Origin: Rhodoplanes sp. Z2-YC6860
GTDB taxonomy: Bacteria > Pseudomonadota > Alphaproteobacteria > Rhizobiales > Xanthobacteraceae
NCBI RefSeq assembly: GCF_001579845.1
Contig: NZ_CP007440.1
Location: forward strand, 5,168,029-5,232,028
Direction: 5' to 3'
Length of the DNA stretch: 64,000 nucleotides
Shown here: positions 25,960 to 37,028 of the stretch, one piece after another
Layout of the letters: every line of letters starts with the position of its first letter
Numbering within the stretch: position 1 is the stretch's first letter
Notes under the pieces: model-generated
The model's input: only the letters and a program-made list of their open reading frames with translations
What the model was told of the DNA's origin: nothing
Databases searched by the model: none
Translations under genes and position numbers: made by a program

Positions 25960-26069
25960 CTCCCTCTCCCGTGGGGAGAGGGTCGGGGTGAGGGCGCACG
26001 GACCATCGATCGACCGTACCCCCTCACCCGACGCGCTTCGCGCGTCGACCTCTCCCCATGGGAGAGGTG
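25960..26069. repeat. Palindromic intergenic repeat (REP-like)
   Basis: The left part contains CTCCCTCTCCC and GTGGGGAGAGGG, which form a hairpin, then GGGGTGAGGG. The right part has CCCCTCACCC, GACGCGCTTCGCGCGTC and CCTCTCCCCATGGGAGAGG. Hence the left GGGTGAGGG and right CCCTCACCC are also inverted. This ACCCTCACCC / CTCTCCCC style element is very common between genes in alphaproteobacteria. Confidence 0.75.
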
Positions 26070-26112
26070 CTCCAAGCGTGTCGCCAAAAGCCTAGCCCTA
26101 TCGGACCGCCTC

Positions 26113-27534
26113 ATGTCCAAGCGCAATCTCACCTTCGTCTGCCAGAACTGCGGCGCTGCTTCGGCGCGCTGGGTCGGCAAATGCGAAGCCTGCGGCGAGT
26201 GGAACACGCTGGTCGAGGAGGGCGACGGCACCGGCATCGCCGGCAAAATGCCCGGCCGCACGCCGCGCAAGGGCCGCAGGTTCGCGCTCGAGGCGCTGAC
26301 CGGAGAATCCAACGACGCTCCCCGCATGCCGTCCGGCATGTCCGAACTCGACCGCGTCACCGGTGGCGGGTTCGTCCGCGGCTCGGTGCTGCTGCTCGGC
26401 GGCGATCCCGGCATCGGCAAGTCGACGCTGCTCATCCAGGCCGCCTCCGCGCTCGGCAAGCTCGGCCACCGCGCGGTGTACATTTCGGGCGAAGAGGCGG
26501 TCGCGCAGGTGCGGCTCCGCGCCGAGCGCCTCGGTCTCGCCAAGGCGCCGGTCGAGCTCGCCGCCGAGACCTCGGTCGAGGACATCATCGCGACCTTGTC
26601 GGAAGGTCCGCCCCCTCGCCTCGTCATCATCGATTCCATCCAGACCATGTGGACCGATGCCGTGGAGGCTGCTCCCGGCACGGTCACGCAAGTGCGCGGT
26701 TCGGCCCAGGCGCTCATTCGCTTTGCCAAGCGCTCCGGCGCCGCCGTCATTCTGGTCGGCCACGTCACCAAGGATGGTCAGATCGCCGGCCCCCGCGTGG
26801 TCGAGCACATGGTCGACGCGGTGTTGTCGTTCGAGGGCGAAGGCTCGCACCAGTTTCGCATCCTGCGCGCGGTGAAGAACCGTTTCGGGCCGACCGACGA
26901 GATCGGTGTGTTCGAGATGACCGGCCTGGGCCTGCGCGAGGTGCACAATCCGTCCGAACTGTTCCTGTCGGAGCGCGACCTCGGCTCGCCGGGCACCGCG
27001 GTGTTCGCCGGCATCGAAGGCACGCGCCCGGTGCTGGTCGAGATCCAGGCGCTGGTGGCGCCATCGACGCTCGGCACGCCGCGCCGCGCGGTCGTCGGCT
27101 GGGAGGGAAGCCGCCTGTCCATGGTGCTCGCGGTGCTGCAGGCCCATTGCGGCATCAATCTCGGTGGTCACGACGTCTATCTCAATGTCGCGGGCGGCCT
27201 TCGCATCGCCGAGCCCGGCGCCGACCTCGCGGCGGCGGCGGCGCTGGTCTCGTCGCTCGCCAATTCGCCGTTGCCGGCCGACGCGGTCTATTTCGGCGAG
27301 GTGTCGCTGTCGGGCGCGGTGCGGCCGGTGGTCCAGTCCGCGGCGCGCCTCAAGGAGGCGCAGAAGCTCGGCTTTGCGCGCGCCGTGGTTCCTGAGGCGG
27401 TGCGCTCGGAAGCCGCCGACCCGGCGCTCACGCTGGAGGGCGTCGGCTCGCTCGTCAGCCTGATCGCCGAGATCGCCGCAAAGGGCGAAAAACGAGGCGG
27501 AAACGGCCGAAAAAGCGGGCCACAAGACGGGTGA
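26113..27534 (+). CDS. radA: DNA repair protein RadA
   Basis: RadA is a RecA-like ATPase that promotes branch migration of recombination intermediates. The N-terminal zinc finger uses Cys10, Cys13, Cys24 and Cys27. The motor has Walker A GGDPGIGKSTLL and the family motif KNRFGPTDEIGVFEM. The C-terminal Lon-protease-like domain includes the LNVAGGLRIAEPGADLAAA region. The 473-residue length is typical. It precedes cvpA and purF on the same strand, the conserved alphaproteobacterial arrangement. Confidence 0.97.
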   Translation: MSKRNLTFVCQNCGAASARWVGKCEACGEWNTLVEEGDGTGIAGKMPGRTPRKGRRFALEALTGESNDAPRMPSGMSELDRVTGGGFVRGSVLLLGGDPGIGKSTLLIQAASALGKLGHRAVYISGEEAVAQVRLRAERLGLAKAPVELAAETSVEDIIATLSEGPPPRLVIIDSIQTMWTDAVEAAPGTVTQVRGSAQALIRFAKRSGAAVILVGHVTKDGQIAGPRVVEHMVDAVLSFEGEGSHQFRILRAVKNRFGPTDEIGVFEMTGLGLREVHNPSELFLSERDLGSPGTAVFAGIEGTRPVLVEIQALVAPSTLGTPRRAVVGWEGSRLSMVLAVLQAHCGINLGGHDVYLNVAGGLRIAEPGADLAAAAALVSSLANSPLPADAVYFGEVSLSGAVRPVVQSAARLKEAQKLGFARAVVPEAVRSEAADPALTLEGVGSLVSLIAEIAAKGEKRGGNGRKSGPQDG

Positions 27535-27739
27535 CGCAGCCGCGCGGGGCCGGTATACACACCGCGCATGCAGGTTAACCAGCCGCCTAAAAACGACACA
27601 AAATTAAACCATTGGGCGGACAGTTCGAGGCTCTTGCTTCTGCCGGTCCAGGCAAGGGAACTTGGGTTGGGACCGGTGCCGATTCGCCGGTTTTTCGCCG
27701 TCCGCCTTTGTCCTCAAGTCTGTAAAAGCTGAGCGCCCC

Positions 27740-28426
27740 ATGCCGATCACGTGGCTCGACATCGTATTGCTCAGCGTCATGCTGATTTCCGGCATTCTGG
27801 CGATGATCCGCGGCTTCATGCGCGAGGTGCTGTCGATCGCCGCCTGGGGCGCGGCCGCCGTCGCCACGGCACTGCTCTACAACAAGCTCCTGCCCATCGC
27901 CAAAGCCAACATCTCGTCGGATATCGTCGCCACCGGCGCCGTCATCGGCGGCGTGTTCCTGATCACGCTGCTGGTGGTCTCGATCATCACGGTGCGCATC
28001 TCCGACATGATCCTGGACAGCCGGATCGGCGCGCTCGATCGGACGCTGGGCTTCCTGTTCGGGCTCGGCCGCGGCCTGATCATCGTGGTGGTGGCCTTCG
28101 TGTTCTTCGCCTGGCTGGTGCCGCCGGCGAAGCAGCCGGAAGGTGTCCGTAACGCTAAGTCCAGAGTTGTGTTGGAAAACACCGGCGAATGGTTGCAAGC
28201 CCTTCTGCCGCAGGACATGGATAACTATCTCTCTCAGTTGTTGAAGAAGAAGAAGGGTGACGATCAGGAACCACCGCCGGAAGGCGCGACGCCGGGCCAG
28301 CGTTCTGACCTGGGCGCTACCTCGGGTCGTCCCGATGTGACGGGATCGGTGCAAAATCCTGCGGGTTACCAACAGGCCGACCGCAACGACATGCGGCAGT
28401 TGATCGACGCGACCAAGACACGGTGA
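27740..28426 (+). CDS. cvpA: CvpA family inner-membrane protein
   Basis: CvpA is a four-helix membrane protein linked to purF in many genomes, originally named for colicin V production. The start at ATG 27740 gives 228 residues. Hydrophobic segments begin at DIVLLSVMLISGILAMIRGF, and a long Glu/Lys/Pro-rich C-terminal tail follows after about residue 165. The next gene is purF, 56 bp on, consistent with a cvpA-purF operon. An in-frame extension upstream has no family resemblance and was rejected as the start. Confidence 0.9.
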   Translation: MPITWLDIVLLSVMLISGILAMIRGFMREVLSIAAWGAAAVATALLYNKLLPIAKANISSDIVATGAVIGGVFLITLLVVSIITVRISDMILDSRIGALDRTLGFLFGLGRGLIIVVVAFVFFAWLVPPAKQPEGVRNAKSRVVLENTGEWLQALLPQDMDNYLSQLLKKKKGDDQEPPPEGATPGQRSDLGATSGRPDVTGSVQNPAGYQQADRNDMRQLIDATKTR

Positions 28427-28482
28427 GCAGTCCTCGGAAAACGGTTTTCGGGGCATGTGCAAACAGAGCGAGGATGCCGGCC

Positions 28483-29976
<1,494 letters not shown>

Positions 29977-30036
29977 GATCGATTTTGAAGGGTACCCCGC
30001 GGCACTCCGCGCCGCGGGCGTTCGGGGCGGTGCGAG

Positions 30037-30573
30037 ATGTTGCGACGGGGTGTGGCGCCGGTTTTCGGCGCGGCTTTGATTGCCGGATTTTGCCTGCCGA
30101 GCGTTGCGCTGGCGCAAGCGGCCGTCACCTATTCGACGCTGTCCCAAACTTCAAAGCCGCAGCCCCGCAAGACTGCGGCCAAGCCTGCGCCCACGCCTGC
30201 AGAGCCGTATACGCGGGTGAACCCCGCCGAACAGTCTGACTTCTGGACCGTCAATGCGTCGGTGGGCTCGCAATACTCGTCGTCCGGCGCCAGGCCGCAG
30301 GGCAAGTCCGTCGACCATAATCGCGCGGCAAATCCCAGCGAGAGCACGCCGCTCGACCGCGTGAAGCTTCGCGACGCGCCGGGCGGTTCGATTGGCTTCG
30401 CATCCGGACAGTCGGCGCGCTCCGGCCAATTCTACGATGGCCGCGACGTGCCCGGGCTCACCGCCAACACGCAGAAGGATTCGTCCTACGTCGGGCTGTC
30501 GCTATCGGTGTCGTCGGGCAGCAAGGGCCTGCCGCTGCCGTTGCCCGGCCCGGTATACGGCCGGCCCGAATAG
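30037..30573 (+). CDS. Exported hypothetical protein
   Basis: This 178-residue protein has a clear signal peptide (LRRGVAPVFGAALIAGF..., cleavage after SVALAQA). The mature part is hydrophilic, rich in Ser, Gly and Pro, with no Cys. A segment SDFWTVNASVGSQYSSSG and the C-terminal VGLSLSVSSGSKGLPLP are the only strand-like parts. No family was recognised. It lies 60 bp after purF on the same strand, so it may share its transcript. Confidence 0.65.
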   Translation: MLRRGVAPVFGAALIAGFCLPSVALAQAAVTYSTLSQTSKPQPRKTAAKPAPTPAEPYTRVNPAEQSDFWTVNASVGSQYSSSGARPQGKSVDHNRAANPSESTPLDRVKLRDAPGGSIGFASGQSARSGQFYDGRDVPGLTANTQKDSSYVGLSLSVSSGSKGLPLPLPGPVYGRPE

Positions 30574-30647
30574 ACGATACGGCTTGTGCTGGCCGCCCGC
30601 GGCTTTACAAGGTGGCGGACGAAAACCTCCGAAGTCCAAGCCGCTTG

Positions 30648-31388
30648 ATGTCAAAGCCCCTTGCCTCCCGCATTGCCCTGATCACCGGCGCCTCCCGTGG
30701 CATCGGCTACGCCACCGCGATCGCGCTGGCGAAGCGCGGCGCCCATATCGTGGCCACCGCCCGCACCCAGGGCGGGCTCGAGGAGCTCGACGACGCGATC
30801 CGCGCCGAAGGCGGCACCGCGACGCTGGTGCCGTTCGAATTGCGCGACACCGACGGCATCCTGCGCCTCGCCGCGGCGTTGAACGAACGCTACGGCAAAC
30901 TCGACATTTTGATCGGCAACGCGGCGCTCGGCGCCACGAGCTCGCCGCTCGACCATTTCGAGCCGAAGGAATGGGACAACGTGCTCGCGATCAACGTCAC
31001 CGCGAACTGGCACCTGATTCGCTCGATGGACGCGCTGCTCAGGCGCTCGGACGCCGGCCGCGCGGTGTTCCTGACCTCGGGCGCCGCCGCCAATCCGAAG
31101 CCCTATCGCGGGCTTTACGCGGTCAGCAAAGCGGCACTTGAGACGCTCGCGCGCACCTATGCGGCCGAGACAGCGTCGACGCCGATCCGCGTCAACCTGT
31201 TCAACCCGGGCCCGGCCCGCACGCGCATGCGTGCCGCCATCATGCCGGGCGAAGACCCGATGACCTTGCCGTCGCCGGATGAAGTGGCCGAGAAGATCGT
31301 GCCGCTCTGTTCGCCGGACTTCGGTGAGACCGGCAAGCTCTACGACTTTCCGACCGGAAAGCTTTTGTCGTTCCGCGCGCCAGCCTAG
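30648..31388 (+). CDS. Short-chain dehydrogenase/reductase
   Basis: This 246-residue classical SDR has the NAD(P) loop TGASRGIGYA, NAALG in place of NNAG, catalytic Ser in FLTSGAAANPKPYR, and Tyr and Lys in YAVSKAALE. The C-terminus lacks a clear substrate motif. The gene commonly follows purF in rhizobial genomes and is thought to be housekeeping, but I know of no assigned reaction. The start at ATG 30648 follows an in-frame upstream extension that was rejected. Its stop overlaps the end of the next gene on the other strand by four bases. Confidence 0.88.
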   Translation: MSKPLASRIALITGASRGIGYATAIALAKRGAHIVATARTQGGLEELDDAIRAEGGTATLVPFELRDTDGILRLAAALNERYGKLDILIGNAALGATSSPLDHFEPKEWDNVLAINVTANWHLIRSMDALLRRSDAGRAVFLTSGAAANPKPYRGLYAVSKAALETLARTYAAETASTPIRVNLFNPGPARTRMRAAIMPGEDPMTLPSPDEVAEKIVPLCSPDFGETGKLYDFPTGKLLSFRAPA

Positions 31389-31936
31389 CCGCGAACGCGC
31401 AGCATTCGGCGGCAGGCGGCTTCGTAACGCGAATAGCGGTCGTAGCGATTGCCGGACGCGCAACGGCCCGCCGCGACCGGGACCATCACACGACGCACCG
31501 GGACCGGCACCGTCACCATCGCGGGCTGCTCCACGACGTGATAGCGCTGCGTCACATAGCTCACGACCGTGACTTTCGGAACGCGCATCACGTAGCGCGG
31601 CTCGACCTCGTAGACCGTGTGGTTGTGCTGGATCACACCGACGTTGCGGGTCTCGTTCTCATGAATGACGAGATGGTTGGATTCCTTGAGGCGACGCCCG
31701 ACCACCACTTCGCTTTGCGTGTTGATCACGCGCGACCGATCCACATCCCTGCTGGTGCGGATGATCTCCTGCGTGTCGTAGTGATCGCGCGGCGCCGGAC
31801 AGTTGTGGCACCTCCGGGCCGGAGCCTCTCGCGGCGTGTCCTGAATCGTATCCTGGTACGTCTCCTGCGCCGACGCAGGCGCAATCGCGCCGAGCAATCC
31901 TGCAATCAATATGGCGCCAGCCAGTAGGTGCTTCAT
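31385..31936 (-). CDS. Exported hypothetical protein, Val/Tyr/Arg-rich
   Basis: The protein has 183 residues. A signal peptide (LLAGAILIAGLLGAIAPASA) ends near residue 24. The mature protein contains repeated Val-rich strand-like motifs (RVINTQSEVVVGRR, VTVVSYVTQRYHVVEQPAMV). A CxxC (CHNC) follows the leader, and two Cys lie near the C-terminus. Such compact beta-rich periplasmic proteins are frequent in rhizobia; I do not know the function. It converges with the SDR gene. Confidence 0.65.
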   Translation of the reverse strand: MKHLLAGAILIAGLLGAIAPASAQETYQDTIQDTPREAPARRCHNCPAPRDHYDTQEIIRTSRDVDRSRVINTQSEVVVGRRLKESNHLVIHENETRNVGVIQHNHTVYEVEPRYVMRVPKVTVVSYVTQRYHVVEQPAMVTVPVPVRRVMVPVAAGRCASGNRYDRYSRYEAACRRMLRVRG

Positions 31937-32030
31937 CGCGATGCCTCAAACCATCCGGGTTTGAGCGAACCTAACGGCTTGCGAGCGCGGTGTGTGGAAT
32001 AGCGGGTTAACGGGTAAACCGGTTAATCGG

Positions 32031-33272
32031 TTAATGGCGCTGCCGCGTCGCGTGCCAGCCGAGAGCTGCGGCCGCGACAAGAAACACTGCAGAGAGCACG
32101 AACGGCGCGCCGGGAAAGTTCCAGTCCTTGCCGCTGCCGATCGCCCAGGCGAACGTCAGCGTAAAAATGAAAGGCCCGACCAGATTGGCGATGCCCTGGA
32201 TGCTGTTGTTGGCGCCCTGAAGCCGGCCCTGCTCGGAATGCCCGACATGCCGCGTCATCAGGCCGTTGATTGCCGGATTGACGATGCCCCACAGCGCCAG
32301 AAGCGGAATTCCGAATAGGAACATCGTGGCGGTTTCGGCCACGCCGAAGCAGAAAAAGCCTGCCGCGCCGCTCGCCAGGCCGAGCACCATGGCGCGTCGC
32401 TCGCCGAACGCCTTCACGATCGGCCCGACCAGTCCGGCCTGCACGATCACCGAGCAAATGCCGACCACCGCAAGCGAGAGGCCGACCGCCTTCTCGTCCC
32501 AGCCGTAGCGATAGCCCGCATACAGAACCCAGATGCTCGGCAGCACGACATGCGCGACATCGATCAGAAAAACCGCAGAGGCCAGGCCGCTGAGCTCCGG
32601 ATGCGAGCGCAGAAGCTTCAGCGCGCCGACCGGATTGGCCCGCTTCCAATCGAACGCGCTGCGTTGCTCACGCGGCAGGGATTCCGGAAGGACGAACAAA
32701 CCGTAGCAACCGTTGAGCAGGCTCAACACCGCGGCGAGCCAGAACGGCAGGCGCGGATCGATCGAGCCGAGCACGCCGCCAAGCCCAGGCCCCAGCACGA
32801 AGCCGAGGCCGAAGGCCGCACTGATCAATCCGAATTTCGCGGCGCGCTGGTCGGGCGGTGTGACGTCGGTAATGTAGGCGAACGCCGTCGGCACCGTTGC
32901 CGACGTGATGCCGGAGATCACCCGGCCGATGAACAGCCACCAGAGATTGGGCGCAAGCGCCATCAGCACGTAGTCGAGGCCCAGCCCGAAGTTCGAAATC
33001 AACACGAGCGGCCTTCGTCCGAAGCTGTCGGACAGTGCGCCCAGGAACGGCGAGAACAGGAACTGCATCAGCGCCCACGCGGTGCTGAACACGCCGAACA
33101 CCTCGGCGGCGCGCGCAGTGTCGCCGCCGAGAAAATTCTCCACGAGCTTCGGCAGCACCGGAATGATCATGCCGAGCGACAGCATGTCGAGCACGACGGT
33201 GATGAAGATGAAAATGAATGCCGCGCGGCGCGGCCCGGTTACGGCCTCGCTTTGCGGCGCACTGTCGTTCAT
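32031..33272 (-). CDS. MFS transporter, TCR/Tet-like
   Basis: This is a 414-residue, 12-helix MFS exporter with [14 protein letters not shown] after helix 2 and the [14 protein letters not shown] antiporter-type motif in helix 5. The start at ATG 33272 overlaps the der stop by ATGA, so it is translationally coupled behind der. A longer in-frame reading across der was rejected. Substrate is unknown; the TetA-like form suggests drug or metabolite efflux. Confidence 0.9.
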   Translation of the reverse strand: MNDSAPQSEAVTGPRRAAFIFIFITVVLDMLSLGMIIPVLPKLVENFLGGDTARAAEVFGVFSTAWALMQFLFSPFLGALSDSFGRRPLVLISNFGLGLDYVLMALAPNLWWLFIGRVISGITSATVPTAFAYITDVTPPDQRAAKFGLISAAFGLGFVLGPGLGGVLGSIDPRLPFWLAAVLSLLNGCYGLFVLPESLPREQRSAFDWKRANPVGALKLLRSHPELSGLASAVFLIDVAHVVLPSIWVLYAGYRYGWDEKAVGLSLAVVGICSVIVQAGLVGPIVKAFGERRAMVLGLASGAAGFFCFGVAETATMFLFGIPLLALWGIVNPAINGLMTRHVGHSEQGRLQGANNSIQGIANLVGPFIFTLTFAWAIGSGKDWNFPGAPFVLSAVFLVAAAALGWHATRQRH

Positions 33273-34642
33273 GAGCGCTTGCGCGCCTTGGCGGCGAACG
33301 GATTGTCCTTCTCGCGCAGCGTCAGCCGGATCGGCGTGCCCGGCATGTCGAAGGTGTCGCGCAGCGCGTTGACGAGATAGCGTCGATAGGCCGGCGGTAC
33401 CGCTTCGGCGCGGTTGCAGAACAGCACGAAGCTCGGCGGCCTCGCCTTCGGCTGCGTGATGTAGTTCAGCCGGATGCGCCGGCCCGATACCGCGGGCGGC
33501 GGATGCGCCGAAAGCACGCCCTCGAGCCAGAGGTTCAACTGATTGGTGGAGACGCGCTGATTCCAGACCTCGTGGATGTCGAGCACGGCTTCCATCAGCC
33601 GGTCGATGCCCTCGCCGGTCATGCCCGACACGCCGATCACGGGCACGCCCTTCACCTGCGGCAGGCGTTCGTCGGCCTCTTCCTGCAATTTGCTGATCGC
33701 GCCGCTCTGGCGCGCCTTGAGGTCCCACTTGCTGATGCCGATCACCAGCGCCCGCCCCTCTCGTTCGACCAGATCGGCGATGCGCAGATCCTGCTCTTCG
33801 AACGGATGCTCGGAGTCCATCAGCAGCACGACCACCTCGGCAAAACGGATCGCGTTGATGGTGTCGGCGACCGAGAGCTTCTCAAGCTTCTCTTGTACGC
33901 GCGGCGGGCGCCGCAGACCCGCCGTGTCGTTCAGCCGGAATGATTTTCCTTTCCAGACGAGATCGCTCGCGATGGTGTCGCGGGTGATGCCGGCCTCGGG
34001 GCCGGTCAGCATGCGGTCTTCGCCCAGCAGCCGGTTCACCAGTGTCGACTTGCCGGAGTTCGGCCGGCCGACGATGGCGACGCGGATCGGCTTCGTCGCC
34101 TCCTCGGACTCTTCGCCGTCGCCGGCATCCGGCGGCTTTCGTGTCGCGTTCGGCAGTGCCTCGCGCAACGCCTCGAACAGATCGACCAGGCCCTCGCCGT
34201 GCTCGGCCGAGATCGCCACCGGGTCGCCGAGCCCGAGGGCATGTGCTTCCAGAACCCCGGCGGTGCTCGATTTGGCCTCGGCCTTGTTGGCGACGACGAT
34301 CACGGGCTTGCCGGAGCGGCGCACCAGATCGGCGAAGGCACGATCGTCCGGCACCGGGCCGGTCTTGGCATCGAGCATGAAGAACACCGCGTCGGCCTGC
34401 TCGATGGCCTTCTTGGTCTGCTGCATCATGCGGCCGGCAAGGCTTTCGGGGCCGGCGCCTTCGAGACCTGCGGTGTCGATGATGGTGAAGTCGAGATCGC
34501 CGAGCCGCGCCCGCCCCTCGCGGCGATCGCGCGTCACGCCCGGCCGGTCGTCGACCAGCGCCAGGCGCTTGCCGACCAGCCGGTTGAACAGCGTCGACTT
34601 GCCGACGTTCGGCCGGCCGATGATGGCGATGGTGAAGCTCAT
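33269..34642 (-). CDS. der: Ribosome-assembly GTPase Der (EngA)
   Basis: Der is an essential GTPase with two tandem G domains and a KH-like C-terminal domain, needed for 50S maturation. G1 loops are [14 protein letters not shown] near residue 8 and [15 protein letters not shown] near 195. The DTAGLEG and NDTAGLR G3 motifs are visible, as is NKAE (NKxD-like) in domain 1. The 457 residues fit the family. The start is ATG 34642. It is followed by an overlapping MFS gene and preceded by a lipoprotein gene. Confidence 0.96.
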   Translation of the reverse strand: MSFTIAIIGRPNVGKSTLFNRLVGKRLALVDDRPGVTRDRREGRARLGDLDFTIIDTAGLEGAGPESLAGRMMQQTKKAIEQADAVFFMLDAKTGPVPDDRAFADLVRRSGKPVIVVANKAEAKSSTAGVLEAHALGLGDPVAISAEHGEGLVDLFEALREALPNATRKPPDAGDGEESEEATKPIRVAIVGRPNSGKSTLVNRLLGEDRMLTGPEAGITRDTIASDLVWKGKSFRLNDTAGLRRPPRVQEKLEKLSVADTINAIRFAEVVVLLMDSEHPFEEQDLRIADLVEREGRALVIGISKWDLKARQSGAISKLQEEADERLPQVKGVPVIGVSGMTGEGIDRLMEAVLDIHEVWNQRVSTNQLNLWLEGVLSAHPPPAVSGRRIRLNYITQPKARPPSFVLFCNRAEAVPPAYRRYLVNALRDTFDMPGTPIRLTLREKDNPFAAKARKRS

Positions 34643-34788
34643 GGGAAGTGCATGCCCCGCTTTGGCGGGCCAACACAAGCGGCCGTCAGGCGGATCGATG
34701 GAAAATGTTAAGTGCGAAAGTACGATTCAGCATCGCTGAATCCGCCTGTTCAGACCCAGCGTCCCAAAATCCAAAATTTTTGATGGCC

Positions 34789-35220
34789 CTAGCGGCCCGG
34801 CGGTGGCGGGAACGGCGAGCTGCCCTGCTGGGACTGTTGCGGCTGCGACGGCCAGGGCGAAGCCTGCGGCGGTGGCGGGCTCTGATCCTGGGCCTGAGCG
34901 GGAGGCTGCGCCGGGCGCTGCACCTTGGCCTGTCTGGGCTTCGGCGCAGGTTTGTGCTCCGGCGGCACGAAGCGGGGCTTCGGCGCCTCCTGGTTCGCTG
35001 CCTCCGGGGGGATATCCGGCGGTGGCTGATAGCCCTTCACCAGTTCCGGCGGCACGCCCTGCGGCACGCCGGGCACGCCGGTCGGAAACATCGCCTTGCG
35101 CTCGCCGGGCAGCGGCTTCTTCGCATTGAACCAGCTTTCCGGATCGAAACTTTCGCAACCGGACAGCGCCAAGCCTGCGGCCAACAGCGAAACGATGAGG
35201 ACAATCCGGCGAGCTTGCAT
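34789..35220 (-). CDS. Pro/Gln-rich lipoprotein
   Basis: This 143-residue protein has a lipoprotein signal with lipobox LALSGC; Cys22 would be lipidated. The mature part is strongly Pro/Gln/Ala-rich (PPAQAQDQSPPPPQ) and likely disordered. No catalytic motif is present. It sits between the YfgM-like gene and der, the slot occupied by the BamB beta-propeller lipoprotein in many proteobacteria, but it is far too short and unlike BamB. Confidence 0.8.
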   Translation of the reverse strand: MQARRIVLIVSLLAAGLALSGCESFDPESWFNAKKPLPGERKAMFPTGVPGVPQGVPPELVKGYQPPPDIPPEAANQEAPKPRFVPPEHKPAPKPRQAKVQRPAQPPAQAQDQSPPPPQASPWPSQPQQSQQGSSPFPPPPGR

Positions 35221-35228
35221 TATTCGCC

Positions 35229-35882
35229 TCAGCTCTTCTTTTCGGGTTCGGTCAGCGCCAAGATCATCTGAGCCTGGCCGCGCGTACCGGGCGGCGTCTC
35301 AGGATCGGCCAAAATCATCTCGCTCCACTTGCGGGTCGCCGCGGCGTCGTTGGCTTTCCACGCCGACAGCGCGAGCAGCGATCGGGCGCTGTGGCGGAAG
35401 GCGCGGTCTGCCGCGGTCAGCGGCTCGAGCCGCTTGGCGATCTCACTGTAAGGCTCGGTGTCGACCAGGAGCGTCGCAGCGCGCACGGCGGCAAGATCCT
35501 GCATCGCGCGACCGATGCTGCTGTCGGCCGCAAGCTGATCGAATATCGCGGCACCAGCCTTCGGGTCGCGCCGCGCGAGCTCACCCGCCTCGCGGAACTT
35601 GGCGAGCATCCGATAGCTCGACGTGCCGCTTTTGGCGATTTCGGCGAAGGCCTCCTCGGCCTCCTTGTTCTTGCCGTCATTGACCAGCGCCGCGGCCGCT
35701 TCGAACTTGGCGCTCGCTTCGGCGGCCTGCTTGGCCTCATAGAATTCGTAGGTTCGCCAGCCGGCCGCGCCGAGCACGACGAGCACACAGGCCGCGATGA
35801 TGAGCCAACCGTACTTCTGCCACAGCTTGCGCAGCTGTTCGCGGCGTACTTCCTCGTCGACCTCGTGGAAAATATCGGACAC
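35229..35882 (-). CDS. YfgM-like tetratricopeptide membrane protein
   Basis: This 217-residue protein has one N-terminal membrane anchor (GWLIIAACVLVVLGAAGW) after a short cytoplasmic Arg/Glu-rich segment (EVDEEVRREQLRKLWQKYG). A helical TPR-like periplasmic domain follows, with about four repeats (EAEEAFAEIAKSG and similar). This matches the YfgM/ancillary SecYEG-translocon family, a periplasmic chaperone-like accessory. It starts 8 bp before the lipoprotein in a probable operon. Confidence 0.85.
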   Translation of the reverse strand: MSDIFHEVDEEVRREQLRKLWQKYGWLIIAACVLVVLGAAGWRTYEFYEAKQAAEASAKFEAAAALVNDGKNKEAEEAFAEIAKSGTSSYRMLAKFREAGELARRDPKAGAAIFDQLAADSSIGRAMQDLAAVRAATLLVDTEPYSEIAKRLEPLTAADRAFRHSARSLLALSAWKANDAAATRKWSEMILADPETPPGTRGQAQMILALTEPEKKS

Positions 35883-36059
35883 TGAAGCCTTCCCCTTGGC
35901 CCTGCTGATTTAGGCCTAGCGATTTGGCCTATCGACCTGCCATCCCCCGGCTAAGGCCATGGGCAGGCTGCTAAAATAGCGATGTGGCGGAGGCAAGGCA
36001 AAAGCCTGAGGCCCGGCGCCGCGCCCCCTCGGTTAACAGCCTGGAGCCGGCCGCGCCAG

Positions 36060-36881
36060 CTACTTCTTTTTCATGGGGTAGACGTTTTCGGGCCCTGGAA
36101 AGGCACGGGACCGCACGTCCTTGGCATAATCCGCGACCGCTGCCTCGATGCCGGGGCCGATGTTGCCGTAACGTTTGACGAATTTCGGAACCCGCGGCGA
36201 CAGGCCCAGCATATCCTCCAATACCAGAACCTGGCCGTCGCAGGCGACGCTTGCACCGATACCGATGGTCGGCACCGCGACCTGCTCGCTGATCTTGCGG
36301 GCGAGCGGTTCGGCCACCGCCTCGACCACGATGGAGAAGGCGCCCGCATCGGCCACCGCTTTGGCGTCGTCCTCGATCCGGGCCCAGTCCTTCTCCTCGC
36401 GGCCCTGGGCTCGGAACGAACCGATGGTGTTGATCGACTGCGGGGTGAGCCCGATGTGGCCCATCACCGGCACGCCGCGTTCGGTGAGAAACGCGACGGT
36501 CTCGGCGAGCCTGCGCCCGCCCTCGACCTTGATGGCGCCGCAGCCGGTTTCCTTCATGACGCGCGACGCGCTCAGAAACGCCTGCTCCTTCGAGGCCTCG
36601 TAGGAGCCGAACGGCATGTCGATGACGACCAGCGCATGCTTGGAGCCGCGCATCACCGCGTGGCCTTGCAGGATCATCATTTCGAGCGTCACCGGCACCG
36701 TCGTCTCGAGGCCATGCATCACCATGCCGAGGGAGTCGCCGACCAGGATCACGTCGCAATACTTGTCGACGAGACGCGCGGTGTGCGCGTGATAGGAGGT
36801 GAGTACGACGATCGGCTCACCACCCTTGCGAGCAAGGATGTCCGGCGCGGTGAGACGCTTGATTTCTTCCTGTACCGACAT
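36060..36881 (-). CDS. panB: 3-methyl-2-oxobutanoate hydroxymethyltransferase
   Basis: PanB forms ketopantoate for coenzyme A synthesis. The 273-residue enzyme shows [13 protein letters not shown] (metal site), [18 protein letters not shown], and Glu in [12 protein letters not shown]. The start at ATG 36881 has GAGGTC directly upstream; an in-frame extension of 23 residues is not supported. It reads in the same direction as the YfgM-like gene but is separated by 177 bp, so co-expression is uncertain. Confidence 0.95.
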   Translation of the reverse strand: MSVQEEIKRLTAPDILARKGGEPIVVLTSYHAHTARLVDKYCDVILVGDSLGMVMHGLETTVPVTLEMMILQGHAVMRGSKHALVVIDMPFGSYEASKEQAFLSASRVMKETGCGAIKVEGGRRLAETVAFLTERGVPVMGHIGLTPQSINTIGSFRAQGREEKDWARIEDDAKAVADAGAFSIVVEAVAEPLARKISEQVAVPTIGIGASVACDGQVLVLEDMLGLSPRVPKFVKRYGNIGPGIEAAVADYAKDVRSRAFPGPENVYPMKKK

Positions 36882-37028
36882 GACCTCACCCGGTGAAAAC
36901 AGACGCCGCACGCCACTAGGCCATGACACCGCCCGGCGCAAGCGGGCCATTGGTATGGCTCATTTGCTGGGACAACCCCGAGATTGGACCGGTTTTGGCC
37001 CTGATCCCGGCGCGGCTATCATCCCGCC

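Noticed and set aside
33273-33728. Extension of the MFS frame upstream through der
   Set aside because: It would overlap the der GTPase domain. Transporter helix 1 begins right after 33272, and the ATGA overlap with der supports the short start.
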